Origin: a virus
IMG/VR virus record: IMGVR_UViG_3300025687_000001
Location: 1-64,000 of that record
DNA length: 64,000 nucleotides
Strand: one strand, 5' to 3'
The notes beneath the pieces are model-generated. The model did no database searches. It saw nothing but the letters and a program-made list of their open reading frames with translations, and had not been told where the DNA came from. Positions 40,958 to 50,102 of the stretch are shown one piece after another. A program made the position numbers and the translations under genes. Each line of letters begins with the position of its first letter. The stretch's first letter is position 1.

Positions 40958-43900
40958 GCAAGTAAAGCCCGCAGGATGCCGTGGGTGCTCCCTTTTCGAG
41001 GCACCCATGTCCTCCGGCTACGTGGGCAGTACCGAGCCCATAGGGCTCTTTTTGTTCGGTCGTCCCCCAATGTGGGGAGACCATCTATCTGGGTCCGCAT
41101 TCTCCGACAGAGCAGCGCGACTGCTGACCAAGATCCTCACGGACCTGGCCTCTGAGGAAAGCCGAGACCCCACTAGCTCCCTGCTGTCCCCCGCCAAGGA
41201 CCTCTATCGCCAAAAGGCATACATGTACGCGGTGCAGTGCGGTAAGCAGGGCCCCGCCCCTGATAAGGCCACAGTGACGCACTGTGCAGGTGCATACACG
41301 CACCACGTGATCTCACAGCTACAGCCCAAAGTCATTGTAGCTATGGGCACGCTAGCCTTTCAGTCACTGGGCCTGAAGGGTACGGTCAAGGACCTTCGGG
41401 GCAAGGTCATGCCTGTGACCATCGACGGCACACAGTACAAGGTGATCCCTACAATCAGCCCGGTGTCCCTGCTGAAGCGCGAGGATGCAGGGCTATACAG
41501 CGTAATCAAGAATGACGTTGCCCGCGCTGCCAACGAAGCGGCTGGCCTAACTGCTTCGCTAGACATGGGGGCCCTGACTGCTAGCTATGAGATTCCCAAG
41601 TCCATCCCAGAGCTCGCAGCTTTAGCCGAAGACTACGCTACGTACACAGAAGACGGCAAAACCATCGGCAACACGTTGATGGCGCTGGATACCGAAACGA
41701 ACACCCTGACTCCTTGGGAGCCGGGTGCGAAGGTAATCATGGTTTCCGCAGCCGTCGACAAAGGCAAGGCCTGCGCAATCTTCTTGGACCACCGGGAGGC
41801 GCCATACGATTGGCGTGAGGCGCTTCCGTACGTGTTGCGCATAACCATGTCCCCGCACCCGAAGACCTGGTGGAACTACAAGTTCGATCGTCAGATGTTC
41901 TGGTGCACCATACTCCCGGCACTACTAGAGCTCTGCCAAGACCCGGACTACCGCGCACACCTAGAGACCATAACGCGCCACAGTCTGGAAGACATCCTCG
42001 AGGTAGCTGGGCTAAACAATACCCGCTGGGACGGACTGCTTGGAGAGCACCTTCTAGATGAAGACAAAAAGGGCTTCTACGGGCTGAAGACCGTTGTCGC
42101 TGACTACCTGCCCGAGTACGCAGGCTACGACGACGAGCTCAGCGAGAACTTTAAGGAAGCTGGTGGACGGCAAAGCAAGTCTGAGTTAGCGGCGCGCGAG
42201 CACCCGCTAGCCCAGCTTCCGATAGGTCTATCGTACGACAACCCCAGCGTCCTCCCGGCTCCGCTGGACACTAAGTTCTCGGAGTACTACCTGGCACTAT
42301 GCCAGGTCCGAGACGACGCAGCGGAGAAGCGCGCTGACTGGAGCCGGAAGAACTACCCTGAGGTTCCTCGAGAAGAATTTGCTCGTCGCAAAGAGTACCT
42401 AACTTCGCGCGTAAAGAACCTGGACGCCGCGATTAAGCAAGAGAAAGCGGAGGATAAGGCTTACCAGCGTTTTCTGAAAACGTACATGGACGGGTACCAA
42501 CGAGCTCTGCAAGCCAAAATCGAGCTCGGAAACACACCTGACGCAACCTATGAGGACATCGACCCCGACATCCTCAGCGTCTACGCCGCAATAGACGCCG
42601 ACGTTACTAAGCAAATCACTCGGCGGCAGCGTATACGCGCGTACAGGGAGGACCCTCCTGGCCCCTCTGTGGGGCGGCCCACGCTGATTACCCTGATGCG
42701 TAGGCACTACCTGCCTCTGACCGAAGCGCTAAGTGAAATCCAAGCTGAAGGCGTGTGCGCGGACCGCGAGTATCTCCACTCCATCGGAGACAGCATTGAT
42801 GCTGAGAAAGAGGTCGTCGAGCGGGAAATACGCGACATGCTCTTCGCAGACGTTGGGCTGCCCCAGGACAAGGACATCAAGCTCAACAACCCCTCCACTC
42901 TGGGGGACATCCTCAACGGGATGTACGGCCTGCCGGTACTCAAGACAACCGACAAGGGCCAGGCTTCCATGGCTGAGGCTGTCTTAACAGAGTACGCAGA
43001 GGGCGGCTATGACATCGCTGAGCGGCTACTGACCTGGCGAAAGTTGGGCAAGGCCCGCAGCACGTACATCAAAAACCTGCTTGAGCTGTCCTCCATCGAC
43101 GGCCGCATTCGCGGGAACGTGCACATCAACGGCACGGCTACGGGGCGTACTTCCTCGAGCCAACCGAACCTGCAAAACCTTCCGCACATGCTGGGCCGGG
43201 TGAACATTAAAAAGGCGTTCATACCTACCCCAGTACACCGGGCGGAGTGGTGGGATTCTCAGAGGAACCGCGCCATGGCCGAGAGGTACGGTTGGCGCCG
43301 AGACGATCGGCTTGTGTGGGTCGACGTGGACTTCGCTGGCGCGGAAGTACGAGTGCTGTGTCGCTACGCGCAGGACCCTGCACTCCTAGAGGCGCTCAAC
43401 CGCGGCGACGACATGCACTCTTGGATGACCGCGGAGATCCACGGCCTGGATTACGAGTTCGTGAACAAGGACCGTAAGGAAAACCCCAAGGGGGAGATGG
43501 CTACCCTGCGCAGTGCAACGAAGCGCGTAGTCTTCGGAACCATTTACGGCGCGGGCGCTGCTAAAATTGGGGAACAGATCGGCGTCGATGAGACAGAGGC
43601 GCAAGCGATCATAGACAAGCTCATGCGCCGTTTCCCGTTGATCAAGCGGTACATGGACGATACCCGCCGAGAGATTGCCAAGAAGCTGCGCGTAGTTACT
43701 CCGTACGGCCGCTTCCGCCGGTTCCCGATGGCCAATGTTGGTCGGTGGATGAAGGGTAGGAACGACCGGCAGGGCATCAACTTCCTAGTGCAGAGCTACT
43801 GCTCTGACATCGTTATGTCCTGCTTGGTCAACATGCACCGTTCCCGATCGGGAATATCCGGGCGGTTACTGCTCACTGTGCATGACTCTATCTGCCTGGA

Positions 43901-44078
43901 AATGCCCGATCGGGAAATTTCTAAGCTGCTGCCTTGGCTTAACCAGACCGTAGATCAGCATATCAAAAAGCAGTTCCCCGATATGCCGGTCTCTATGCCG
44001 TACGACGTTGATGTCGGCTACTCCTACGGGGAGAAGCAAGACATCAGCAAATTTGTGTCACAAGAGAATGTTGCATGA
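40938..44078 (+). CDS. Family A DNA polymerase with N-terminal uracil-DNA-glycosylase-like domain
   Basis: A 1046-residue protein; the ATG at 40938 is preferred over a TTG 30 nt upstream. Residues 1-190 resemble family 4 UDG: CRGCSLF, LFGRPPMWGDHLSGSAF, and PTISPVSLLKR where active UDGs have a THPS-like motif, so the key His is missing. Proofreading exonuclease: DTETN near 248, WWNYKFD near 320 and YAAIDAD. Polymerase: motif A VDVDFAGAEVRV near 794, motif B ATKRVVFGTIYG near 860, motif C TVHDSICLE near 980. Polymerases with a UDG-like N-terminus are known in some phages such as SPO1. It is the replicative enzyme. Confidence 0.88.
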   Translation: MNPELTKQVKPAGCRGCSLFEAPMSSGYVGSTEPIGLFLFGRPPMWGDHLSGSAFSDRAARLLTKILTDLASEESRDPTSSLLSPAKDLYRQKAYMYAVQCGKQGPAPDKATVTHCAGAYTHHVISQLQPKVIVAMGTLAFQSLGLKGTVKDLRGKVMPVTIDGTQYKVIPTISPVSLLKREDAGLYSVIKNDVARAANEAAGLTASLDMGALTASYEIPKSIPELAALAEDYATYTEDGKTIGNTLMALDTETNTLTPWEPGAKVIMVSAAVDKGKACAIFLDHREAPYDWREALPYVLRITMSPHPKTWWNYKFDRQMFWCTILPALLELCQDPDYRAHLETITRHSLEDILEVAGLNNTRWDGLLGEHLLDEDKKGFYGLKTVVADYLPEYAGYDDELSENFKEAGGRQSKSELAAREHPLAQLPIGLSYDNPSVLPAPLDTKFSEYYLALCQVRDDAAEKRADWSRKNYPEVPREEFARRKEYLTSRVKNLDAAIKQEKAEDKAYQRFLKTYMDGYQRALQAKIELGNTPDATYEDIDPDILSVYAAIDADVTKQITRRQRIRAYREDPPGPSVGRPTLITLMRRHYLPLTEALSEIQAEGVCADREYLHSIGDSIDAEKEVVEREIRDMLFADVGLPQDKDIKLNNPSTLGDILNGMYGLPVLKTTDKGQASMAEAVLTEYAEGGYDIAERLLTWRKLGKARSTYIKNLLELSSIDGRIRGNVHINGTATGRTSSSQPNLQNLPHMLGRVNIKKAFIPTPVHRAEWWDSQRNRAMAERYGWRRDDRLVWVDVDFAGAEVRVLCRYAQDPALLEALNRGDDMHSWMTAEIHGLDYEFVNKDRKENPKGEMATLRSATKRVVFGTIYGAGAAKIGEQIGVDETEAQAIIDKLMRRFPLIKRYMDDTRREIAKKLRVVTPYGRFRRFPMANVGRWMKGRNDRQGINFLVQSYCSDIVMSCLVNMHRSRSGISGRLLLTVHDSICLEMPDREISKLLPWLNQTVDQHIKKQFPDMPVSMPYDVDVGYSYGEKQDISKFVSQENVA

Positions 44079-44080
44079 CC

Positions 44081-44199
44081 TCTAACTAAGCGCCCCGTTG
44101 GGCCAGCAGCGCAACGCTGTTTCAGTTGGTCTCATCAGTGCTCTGCGAGCACTGATGGTCATCTCGGCGACCTGGTCGCTGCAATCTTCGTTAGTTAGA
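44081..44199 (+). ncRNA. Candidate structured RNA with closing stem and internal hairpins
   Basis: TCTAACTAA (44081-44089) pairs perfectly with TTAGTTAGA (44191-44199), enclosing hairpins at 44107-44119 (CAGCG/CGCTG), 44134-44156 (10-bp ATCAGTGCTC/GAGCACTGAT) and 44167-44179 (GCGA/TCGC). This multibranch fold begins 2 nt after the polymerase stop codon and contains no open frame. Strand is uncertain because pairing is symmetric. It could be a 3' UTR element, a regulatory RNA, or a packaging RNA given the adjacent terminase gene. Confidence 0.5.
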
Positions 44200-44482
44200 T
44201 TTGGGATAGCCCACTTTGTGTGGTTGGGGAAGTGACTTCCCTAGAGTAACACTAAGGGCCCGGCCCCCCTTCCAGATGTCCGCCGGCGCCCGGCGGGGCC
44301 CTCTACTTAAGTGCCCCGCGGAGCTCGGTTAGGAACTCAATAAATCGTATCCCAAGCTTTGAATCAGGCAGCCTTTCGGCTAATCCCCCGAAACGGGGGA
44401 GACGTACCTCCGGGGCTCCTACCGTCACTCCCCGTCGGCGGAGCTGCTCGAGATGAACTGGGCTCGAAATCGTGATTCAACG
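44200..44482. other. Non-coding convergent region with further stem-loops
   Basis: Between the plus-strand polymerase and minus-strand terminase genes I see no gene. Stem-loops occur at 44227-44241 (GGGAAG/CTTCCC), 44255-44302 (AGGGCCC/GGGCCCT enclosing GCCGG/CCGGC) and 44385-44399 (CCCCCG/CGGGGG). None has a good T run on either strand, so they may act together as transcription barriers or belong to RNA structures. Confidence 0.6.
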
Positions 44483-46111
44483 CTAAGCAATCAACGAAGA
44501 TCTAGCATCTGCGCTGTAGAAGGTAAGGTCCTTGCGGCGGATCTTGCCTGCAATCCACGCGAAAATCTGAGCGTGGAGTGCGTCGTCTGGGTTGGAGGGG
44601 GCGTGACGCCATACCCGCTTTCCGGCCTGCGTCACTTCCTCGTACACCGACAGCATGTCCTCAAACACCGGAGCGCTCTGCTTCACGTTGGGGTACCGGT
44701 ACAAGCCGTTCTTGGCGTTGTAGAGGAAGTTGTCGATCATCGTAGTACGGTCCGCCATGTAGCGGTCTCGCTGGTTCCAGCGAAGGTGGGCTCCTCCGCC
44801 CTCAACCCCTGCGTACTGAACCTGCCATACCCGCTGGGGCCCTAGGCGCTTAGTCAGTAGGTTGTTGCCGATGTGGCCCTCTCCTGCGTCACCAATCGCG
44901 AGACTTACCTGGTATAAGTTAAAGACGCGGGCGATTTCCTCGACGGAGTCTACTGGGTTGACCACCGGGAAAATCTTGAACCACAGAGTGTGGTGGCGCC
45001 CTCCGGCGTCGATACCCCAGATCCAGGCGACAGTCCTAGAGTTACCTTTCGAGCCCCCGCCGGACCAGTCTACCCCTCCCACTACGTGGACAACGCCCTT
45101 GGCCGACTCCGGCCTAACGGCCTTAGACGGTGAGGCGTCAAGAGTGTGCTCCTCGCAACAAGCCTGAAGCTCGTCAAGAGAGATAAGCCTCGCTCCGATA
45201 GAGTCGGAGATGCCCAGCACCTCGTTCTTAAAGTCCGAGGGTGCGTAGTCTTCGTGCTTCTGCAGAATTCTGGACCAGCGTTCAGGCCTCTCGTTGTTGA
45301 GCGGCAAGATTAGCTGCGGGATGTGGAAGCCCTTGATCCGGTCAGCGTCCGGAGATTCTGGGTCCACGTCATCGGGGACGGGGTTCATGTCTATCCACGT
45401 CCCATTACGGGGGTTTACGTACGCCTTACACTTGAGGCAAATGATCCCCTTCTTTCCGATTCCCGCGTCATTGACGTAGTAGGAATAGTCGCCGCAAGCT
45501 TCACACTTCACGCACCACTCGGACTGGGTGGAGGACCGCCACATAAACTCAATGGTGTTCTCCATCGTCTTAGGCGTGCCCGTGTAGCCAAAGTACCCGT
45601 AGTTGGAGTTAGCGGCGCACTCAGAGACCACAGGGACAACCTCGTCGTAGAGGATGTCCTGGATCTCATCGAAGTTGATGCGGTCAGCAGAGTACCCACG
45701 TGCGCGGTCAGGATCGTCCGACGCGTATGTGAATATGAGCTCACTACCGTTAGCAAGGATCTTCAGGAAGACGTTGTCCGGGGCGTGCGGGTCTAAGTAT
45801 AAGTCTCTCACCAACGGCGAATGCCGGAGCATCTTGGCTACGCGCGTATTAGAGAAGGTCGACGTCTGCTTGAGACTTGGGCTGACGTAGAGGGTTCTGA
45901 AGTACGGACGCGAGATCGCATCGACCACAGTGTGTGCTGCGGCTGACACGGACTTCCCTACCTGTCGCCCGCATTTCATCAGCGTTTTTCGCCACTGCCC
46001 CCTGTAAATAGCGTCATACATGGGGTAGTCGTATAGGGAAAATTGAGTGCCCTCTAGCCAGAGAAGCTTCTCGGCTAGTTGGCGACGCGACGCTTTGAAT
46101 TCGACAGACAT
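44483..46111 (-). CDS. terL: Large terminase subunit
   Basis: A 542-residue protein from the ATG at 46109-46111, whose bases overlap the start codon of the plus-strand ATPase gene. ATPase: Walker A-like LMKCGRQVGKSVSA near 44-57, Walker B INFDEIQDI near 140. A zinc module CVKCEACG with CLKC (about 205-240) lies between ATPase and nuclease, as in GpA-like terminases. RNase H-fold nuclease: VVGGVDWSGGG near 340, DAGEGHIGNN near 395 and PDDALHA near the end. It cuts and pumps DNA into the prohead through the portal. No small subunit is recognised in the window. Confidence 0.9.
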   Translation of the reverse strand: MSVEFKASRRQLAEKLLWLEGTQFSLYDYPMYDAIYRGQWRKTLMKCGRQVGKSVSAAAHTVVDAISRPYFRTLYVSPSLKQTSTFSNTRVAKMLRHSPLVRDLYLDPHAPDNVFLKILANGSELIFTYASDDPDRARGYSADRINFDEIQDILYDEVVPVVSECAANSNYGYFGYTGTPKTMENTIEFMWRSSTQSEWCVKCEACGDYSYYVNDAGIGKKGIICLKCKAYVNPRNGTWIDMNPVPDDVDPESPDADRIKGFHIPQLILPLNNERPERWSRILQKHEDYAPSDFKNEVLGISDSIGARLISLDELQACCEEHTLDASPSKAVRPESAKGVVHVVGGVDWSGGGSKGNSRTVAWIWGIDAGGRHHTLWFKIFPVVNPVDSVEEIARVFNLYQVSLAIGDAGEGHIGNNLLTKRLGPQRVWQVQYAGVEGGGAHLRWNQRDRYMADRTTMIDNFLYNAKNGLYRYPNVKQSAPVFEDMLSVYEEVTQAGKRVWRHAPSNPDDALHAQIFAWIAGKIRRKDLTFYSADARSSLIA

Positions 46112-47333
46112 GAGCGATACAACCGAAAAGGGCTCCGCCCAAAACCGCTTCTGGGAGGAAATGGGTGTTCCTCTCGTTACCGTACAGCAGGCCCGCCTGG
46201 CCGTAAAGATGGCATTCGACGCCGGACTCGTCCCCGCTCTCGTGGGACACGCCGGCATCGGCAAGACGCAGTCCCTCAAGGAAGAGGGCCGCGAAGACCG
46301 CGGAGGTGGCTACTACGGCTGGTACCTCCAGACCGCCATGCCCGAGGACGTGCAGGGGCTGGCTTTCCGCGCACCGAACGGAAAGTCCTACGACTACCTG
46401 CAGCAGTCGCAGATAGTGAACAACGTGGACAGCCACGAGGGCGGCGTCATCGTCCTCGAGGAGCTCAACCGCGCCTCCAAGGAGACAGCGGCCGCGGCGT
46501 TCGCGTTCATGGATCAGTTCCACGAGAACTTCCCGAAGGGGTGGCACCTGGCGCTCGCCATGAACCCCAGCGGCGGAGAGTACGCCACGGACTCTCTGAT
46601 CCACGACCCGGCGCTACGCCGCCGCGTCGTGTGGATCGCGGTACGCGAAGACCGTACAGAGTGGCTCCGCTACGCGCGTGATCGCGAGCTGCACCCGATG
46701 GTAATCGCCTACATCGAGGCGAACGCCAACATGCTCCTGGACACCAAGCGCCGCGCAGCCGGGCGGATCTACGCCACCCCCGCCTCGTGGGAAAAGGTGT
46801 CCACCATCCTCAAGACCATAGAGGAGCAGAACGGGGGCAACCTGTCTCCGATCCCCGCCGCCACCGAGAACGTTCTCTCGGGGCTGATCGGGGACACCGC
46901 GGCCGGTGAGGTCCTGCGGTTCATCGAGGACAACAACATCATCATCCACCCGCAGGAGGTGTTGGAGTCCTACAAGGGGGAGAAGAGCGAGGTTCGCTCC
47001 CGCGTGCGCAACGCCATCCGATCCGGCCGCGTGGACGTCGTCTCCGCCCTGTGCGACAACCTCAAGACGGTGCTGCTGTCCAGCATGCCCAAGGTCAACA
47101 AGAAGCTCTGCGAGAACCTCGTGACCTTCTTGAAGGACCTGCCGAACGAGCTGAGGATGGTCGTCATCACTGGTTTCCGCGAGGCCAACACGCAAGAGGC
47201 CTCTCGTTGGGTCAGCACTCTTCAGCTGGAGCTGGTGCGCACCCCCGGGTACTCGGACGTCTTCACGTCCATCCTGGGAGACGTCACCAAGGTCGAAGAG
47301 GCGCTCAGCGACGAAGAGGCCAACAAGAAGTAA
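46110..47333 (+). CDS. MoxR-type AAA+ ATPase
   Basis: A 407-residue protein. Walker A is LVGHAGIGKTQS near 44-55, Walker B VIVLEELNRASKE near 113-125, followed by ALAMNPSGGEYATD, a typical MoxR sensor region, and an Arg-rich stretch LRRRVVWI. MoxR ATPases act as chaperones that work with VWA-domain partners; the VWA/metallopeptidase at 51771-53195 is the likely partner. No ribosome site is seen, and its start overlaps the terminase start on the other strand. Codons are C/G-ending like those of the VWA gene. It abuts the helicase gene without a gap. Confidence 0.85.
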   Translation: MSDTTEKGSAQNRFWEEMGVPLVTVQQARLAVKMAFDAGLVPALVGHAGIGKTQSLKEEGREDRGGGYYGWYLQTAMPEDVQGLAFRAPNGKSYDYLQQSQIVNNVDSHEGGVIVLEELNRASKETAAAAFAFMDQFHENFPKGWHLALAMNPSGGEYATDSLIHDPALRRRVVWIAVREDRTEWLRYARDRELHPMVIAYIEANANMLLDTKRRAAGRIYATPASWEKVSTILKTIEEQNGGNLSPIPAATENVLSGLIGDTAAGEVLRFIEDNNIIIHPQEVLESYKGEKSEVRSRVRNAIRSGRVDVVSALCDNLKTVLLSSMPKVNKKLCENLVTFLKDLPNELRMVVITGFREANTQEASRWVSTLQLELVRTPGYSDVFTSILGDVTKVEEALSDEEANKK

Positions 47334-49199
47334 GTGGCCGAGAAGCGCCTCGAGGAGTTCTTCCCTTTGGCGGGGGTTCAGCCATACCCCCACCAGAGGG
47401 AAGTCTTCTCTTTAATTGAGAAAGCTCGTAGGGACAAACCTGCCGCTAAGTTCGTAATCCTCCGCGCGCCCACTGGTACAGGCAAAAGCGCCATTACTAT
47501 GACGCTCGCTCAAGCCGCAGGCACTGCGCATGTTTTAGCGTCGCACCGCTTCCTCCAGCAGCAATACGTAGACGACTACTCTCACTTGAACCTGGGGAAC
47601 CTCTGGGGGAAGAGAAACTACGTTTGCATGGCCAGCGCTACACTTATAGACGCTCCAGGGTCTAGCACCCCCTATACCTGTGGAGACTGTCTCGCGTACC
47701 GGAACGACCGAAGGGTAGACCTTGCACTCAGCCCCAGTAACTTCATCGCAAAGCACTGCTCCGTGCATAATGGCGACGGCATGAATTGCCCGTACCAGCG
47801 TGCAAAGACGGAGACACAGGCGGCTGATATAGCGCTAACGAACTTCAACAGTTTCTTCGCTCACTACAACTACAGCGGCCTCTTGAAACCTCGTCAGGCA
47901 CTCATCATCGACGAGGCGCACCTCCTGCCCGGCAGGCTGGTGGACATCTTGTCGGTAGGGGTGCAGTACCTGTCCCGCAGCAAGCACAAGGAAGTCTACC
48001 CGCTGCCGCGACCCACCGACCGCATGGAACAATGCGCGGCCTGGTTGGAAGCCAAGGTCCTCCCGTTCTTGATGAAAACCGTGTCCCGCGTGGGACCGAT
48101 CATTGTGCGGTGGAACTCAACAGCCTCTCAGTGGGAAATGCCGGACGGGTCTTGCGCCGCGGACTACATCGATGGTCTCCGGGGGGCGGTTCAACGAATC
48201 ATGGCTGACCTGTTAAAAGCGTCTCCCACCTTAGCGGGGGCCCAGGGCGGGCTGCTGAGCTCTGCTCACGCCGAAGAACGGCAGTTTCGGGCCTGCAAGC
48301 TACTGCTCACAGTACTAAGGCTAATCCCGTCGCTCAAGGCTCACCCGGACAGTTGGTGCGTGGACGTAGAGCACAACCCGGACAGAGTCGTCTTTCGGCC
48401 TATCAAACCGGGCCGCCTAGCTCACGCAACGCTATTTAGCGCAGGCAGCGAAGTAGTGCTCTTGTCGGCTACCCTGGATAAAGGACCTTTCCTAGAAGAC
48501 CTGGGTATAAGGGAAGACGAGATCCGTGCGTTCATCGACGTGCCATCTCTGTTTCCTGTGAAGTGCCGGCCAATCATCTACTGCGCTGCTGGTAACATGC
48601 GCAAAGCAGACGCTGAGGCCACTCTGCCGAAGATGGCGGAGAAGATTGCAGAGATCCTCACCGTAAACCACTCAACCCACAAGGGCATCATCCACACGCA
48701 CACGTTCAAAAACGGTGAGATGCTGCGGGCGCTGCTTCCTCCAGAGGTGGCTAATCGGATCATTTGGCACCAGCCAGGCGGACCCAACGTAGAACGCCTC
48801 ATCGAGGACTTTTACGACAGTGACCAAATGTGGCTTGCTAGCCCTTCGTGCACTGAGGGCCTAGACGGACGTGGGCCGAGGGTGCGGGCCCAGATACTGA
48901 TGAAAGCTCCGTACCCCAACTTGGGAGGGAGTGCGCGCATCAAAAAGCGCATGAAGCTACCTGACGGAAATCTCTGGTACGCCATGCAAGCCGCTAACAC
49001 GCTGATCCAGGCGTACGGGCGGGGCTGTCGGTACCAGAAGGACTACTGCGTAACCTACGTACTGGACTCCGGGATCACGGGTCTAGTCGGTAAAGCTCGA
49101 AACAACCTCCCAACCTGGTTCCTCCAGGCATGGGATATGCGCTACCCGCAAAGGTGGCAGCAAAACAGACCAGGTGTATGGACGATACGAAAAGCCTGA
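47334..49199 (+). CDS. DinG/XPD-like superfamily 2 helicase
   Basis: A 621-residue protein from a GTG directly after the upstream TAA. Walker A is RAPTGTGKSAITM near 43-55, DEAH box is LIIDEAHLLPG near 187-197. Between them lie cysteines NYVC, CGDC, CSVH and NCPY (about 101-150), the position of the 4Fe-4S domain in XPD and DinG helicases. The C-terminal part has LLSATL near 383 and QAYGRGCR near 560, matching helicase motif VI. It probably unwinds DNA or R-loops during replication or repair. Confidence 0.85.
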   Translation: MAEKRLEEFFPLAGVQPYPHQREVFSLIEKARRDKPAAKFVILRAPTGTGKSAITMTLAQAAGTAHVLASHRFLQQQYVDDYSHLNLGNLWGKRNYVCMASATLIDAPGSSTPYTCGDCLAYRNDRRVDLALSPSNFIAKHCSVHNGDGMNCPYQRAKTETQAADIALTNFNSFFAHYNYSGLLKPRQALIIDEAHLLPGRLVDILSVGVQYLSRSKHKEVYPLPRPTDRMEQCAAWLEAKVLPFLMKTVSRVGPIIVRWNSTASQWEMPDGSCAADYIDGLRGAVQRIMADLLKASPTLAGAQGGLLSSAHAEERQFRACKLLLTVLRLIPSLKAHPDSWCVDVEHNPDRVVFRPIKPGRLAHATLFSAGSEVVLLSATLDKGPFLEDLGIREDEIRAFIDVPSLFPVKCRPIIYCAAGNMRKADAEATLPKMAEKIAEILTVNHSTHKGIIHTHTFKNGEMLRALLPPEVANRIIWHQPGGPNVERLIEDFYDSDQMWLASPSCTEGLDGRGPRVRAQILMKAPYPNLGGSARIKKRMKLPDGNLWYAMQAANTLIQAYGRGCRYQKDYCVTYVLDSGITGLVGKARNNLPTWFLQAWDMRYPQRWQQNRPGVWTIRKA

Positions 49200-49462
49200 G
49201 AGACTACGGTCTCCCGGATGTAGAACCCACGGGGACCCCCGAGTGGGAGCCTCTGGAAGGAGACGACGCACCGCCGTGCCCTAACTGCGGTGCCCGGCTT
49301 TGCAAGGTGAAGGTCGCAGTCAAGCTGGCGCTACTACGTGGCGGAGCAGGGACGGCCCACTACTTGGGGTGCCCTGCGTGTCCCTGGGCCAGCCCCAGCA
49401 CTGCTGTCTCGGACAGAGCTAGCCCTACAAGCGGACCCCAGCCTCCAACAACTGAGAGTTAA
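49178..49462 (+). CDS. Small zinc-ribbon protein
   Basis: A 94-residue protein; the ATG at 49178 lies inside the end of the helicase gene (22-nt overlap). CPNCGARLC and YLGCPACPW form two cysteine pairs about 30 residues apart, a zinc ribbon. The C-terminus is Ser/Pro/Thr-rich. Its end overlaps the convergent minus-strand gene by 38 nt. Possible nucleic-acid-binding adaptor; not recognised. Confidence 0.5.
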   Translation: MDDTKSLRDYGLPDVEPTGTPEWEPLEGDDAPPCPNCGARLCKVKVAVKLALLRGGAGTAHYLGCPACPWASPSTAVSDRASPTSGPQPPTTES

Positions 49463-50102
49463 GCAAACTACGCATCGTACTGACGTAGTTGCCTACCTCC
49501 ATAAGAACCCTGGCGTGCACGCACGCGGCGTCATCCTCGTCGTACGGGCACTCCTTGTGAGTGCCTAGGAGCTCCAGGGTTCTTTTCTTTAGTTCCTCTT
49601 CTCGGCCCACCTTCGGGACCATGGTGTCCAGCGCATCCTGTGCAAACGCCAGCTCAGGAGGAACAATCACCAGACCGCTTGTAGCACAAAGAGCAGCGGC
49701 GTAAACAGCGGGCTCATCCCCGTAAAACTGCGGCCCACTCCACTCTTCGTAATGCTGGGCCATGAGGCGCATCTCCACTACCGTCCAGCAGAGCTCACCA
49801 ACCTCTGTGCCCGTGATGGACTCTGGCTGCGCAACCCGCCCATTGAGCGTCTCAGAGAGGTTCTCCAGCACGCGAGCGTCCCACAGGTAGGCAGGGTTAG
49901 CCCTGACCGCTGTGACCGCTAGGAGGCGGTCCAAGGCGGCCTCGTCGGGGGGCAGGCAGCCCTGGTCCTCCAAGAAGACCAAGAGGCTATCTGTCTCCCA
50001 CGCAGCATGCGCCCCGCCCGTAAGCTCGTCACAGGCAAGGCTCTGCACTAGGGCCAGTGTGTCGCCCGAAGAGAGGAGGGATTTGGCTTTTTCTAGGAGC
50101 AC
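49425..50102 (-). CDS. Unrecognised helical 225-aa protein
   Basis: A Leu/Ala-rich, acidic helical protein from a GTG that overlaps the upstream stop (TAGTG). It has scattered cysteines but no clear motif. It belongs to a three-gene minus-strand group with two tagged or KTA-bearing proteins, so a virion-assembly role is possible. No membrane segment or KTA site was found in it. Confidence 0.5.
   Translation of the reverse strand: MLLEKAKSLLSSGDTLALVQSLACDELTGGAHAAWETDSLLVFLEDQGCLPPDEAALDRLLAVTAVRANPAYLWDARVLENLSETLNGRVAQPESITGTEVGELCWTVVEMRLMAQHYEEWSGPQFYGDEPAVYAAALCATSGLVIVPPELAFAQDALDTMVPKVGREEELKKRTLELLGTHKECPYDEDDAACVHARVLMEVGNYVSTMRSLLNSQLLEAGVRL

Noticed and set aside
43876-43884. Polymerase motif C reading HDS as a sign of inactivation
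   Set aside because: The catalytic Asp is present; the Glu normally following it is less critical, and motifs A, B and the exonuclease residues are intact.
44453-44845. Plus-strand 130-codon frame at the end of the terminase gene
   Set aside because: It is antisense to the conserved C-terminal nuclease region of the large terminase and has no recognisable product.
44908-44918. GGTATAAG as another promoter of the 29921 type (also near 48504)
   Set aside because: Only the short TATAAG core is present, without the AATTTGG part, and both lie inside genes with no start downstream.
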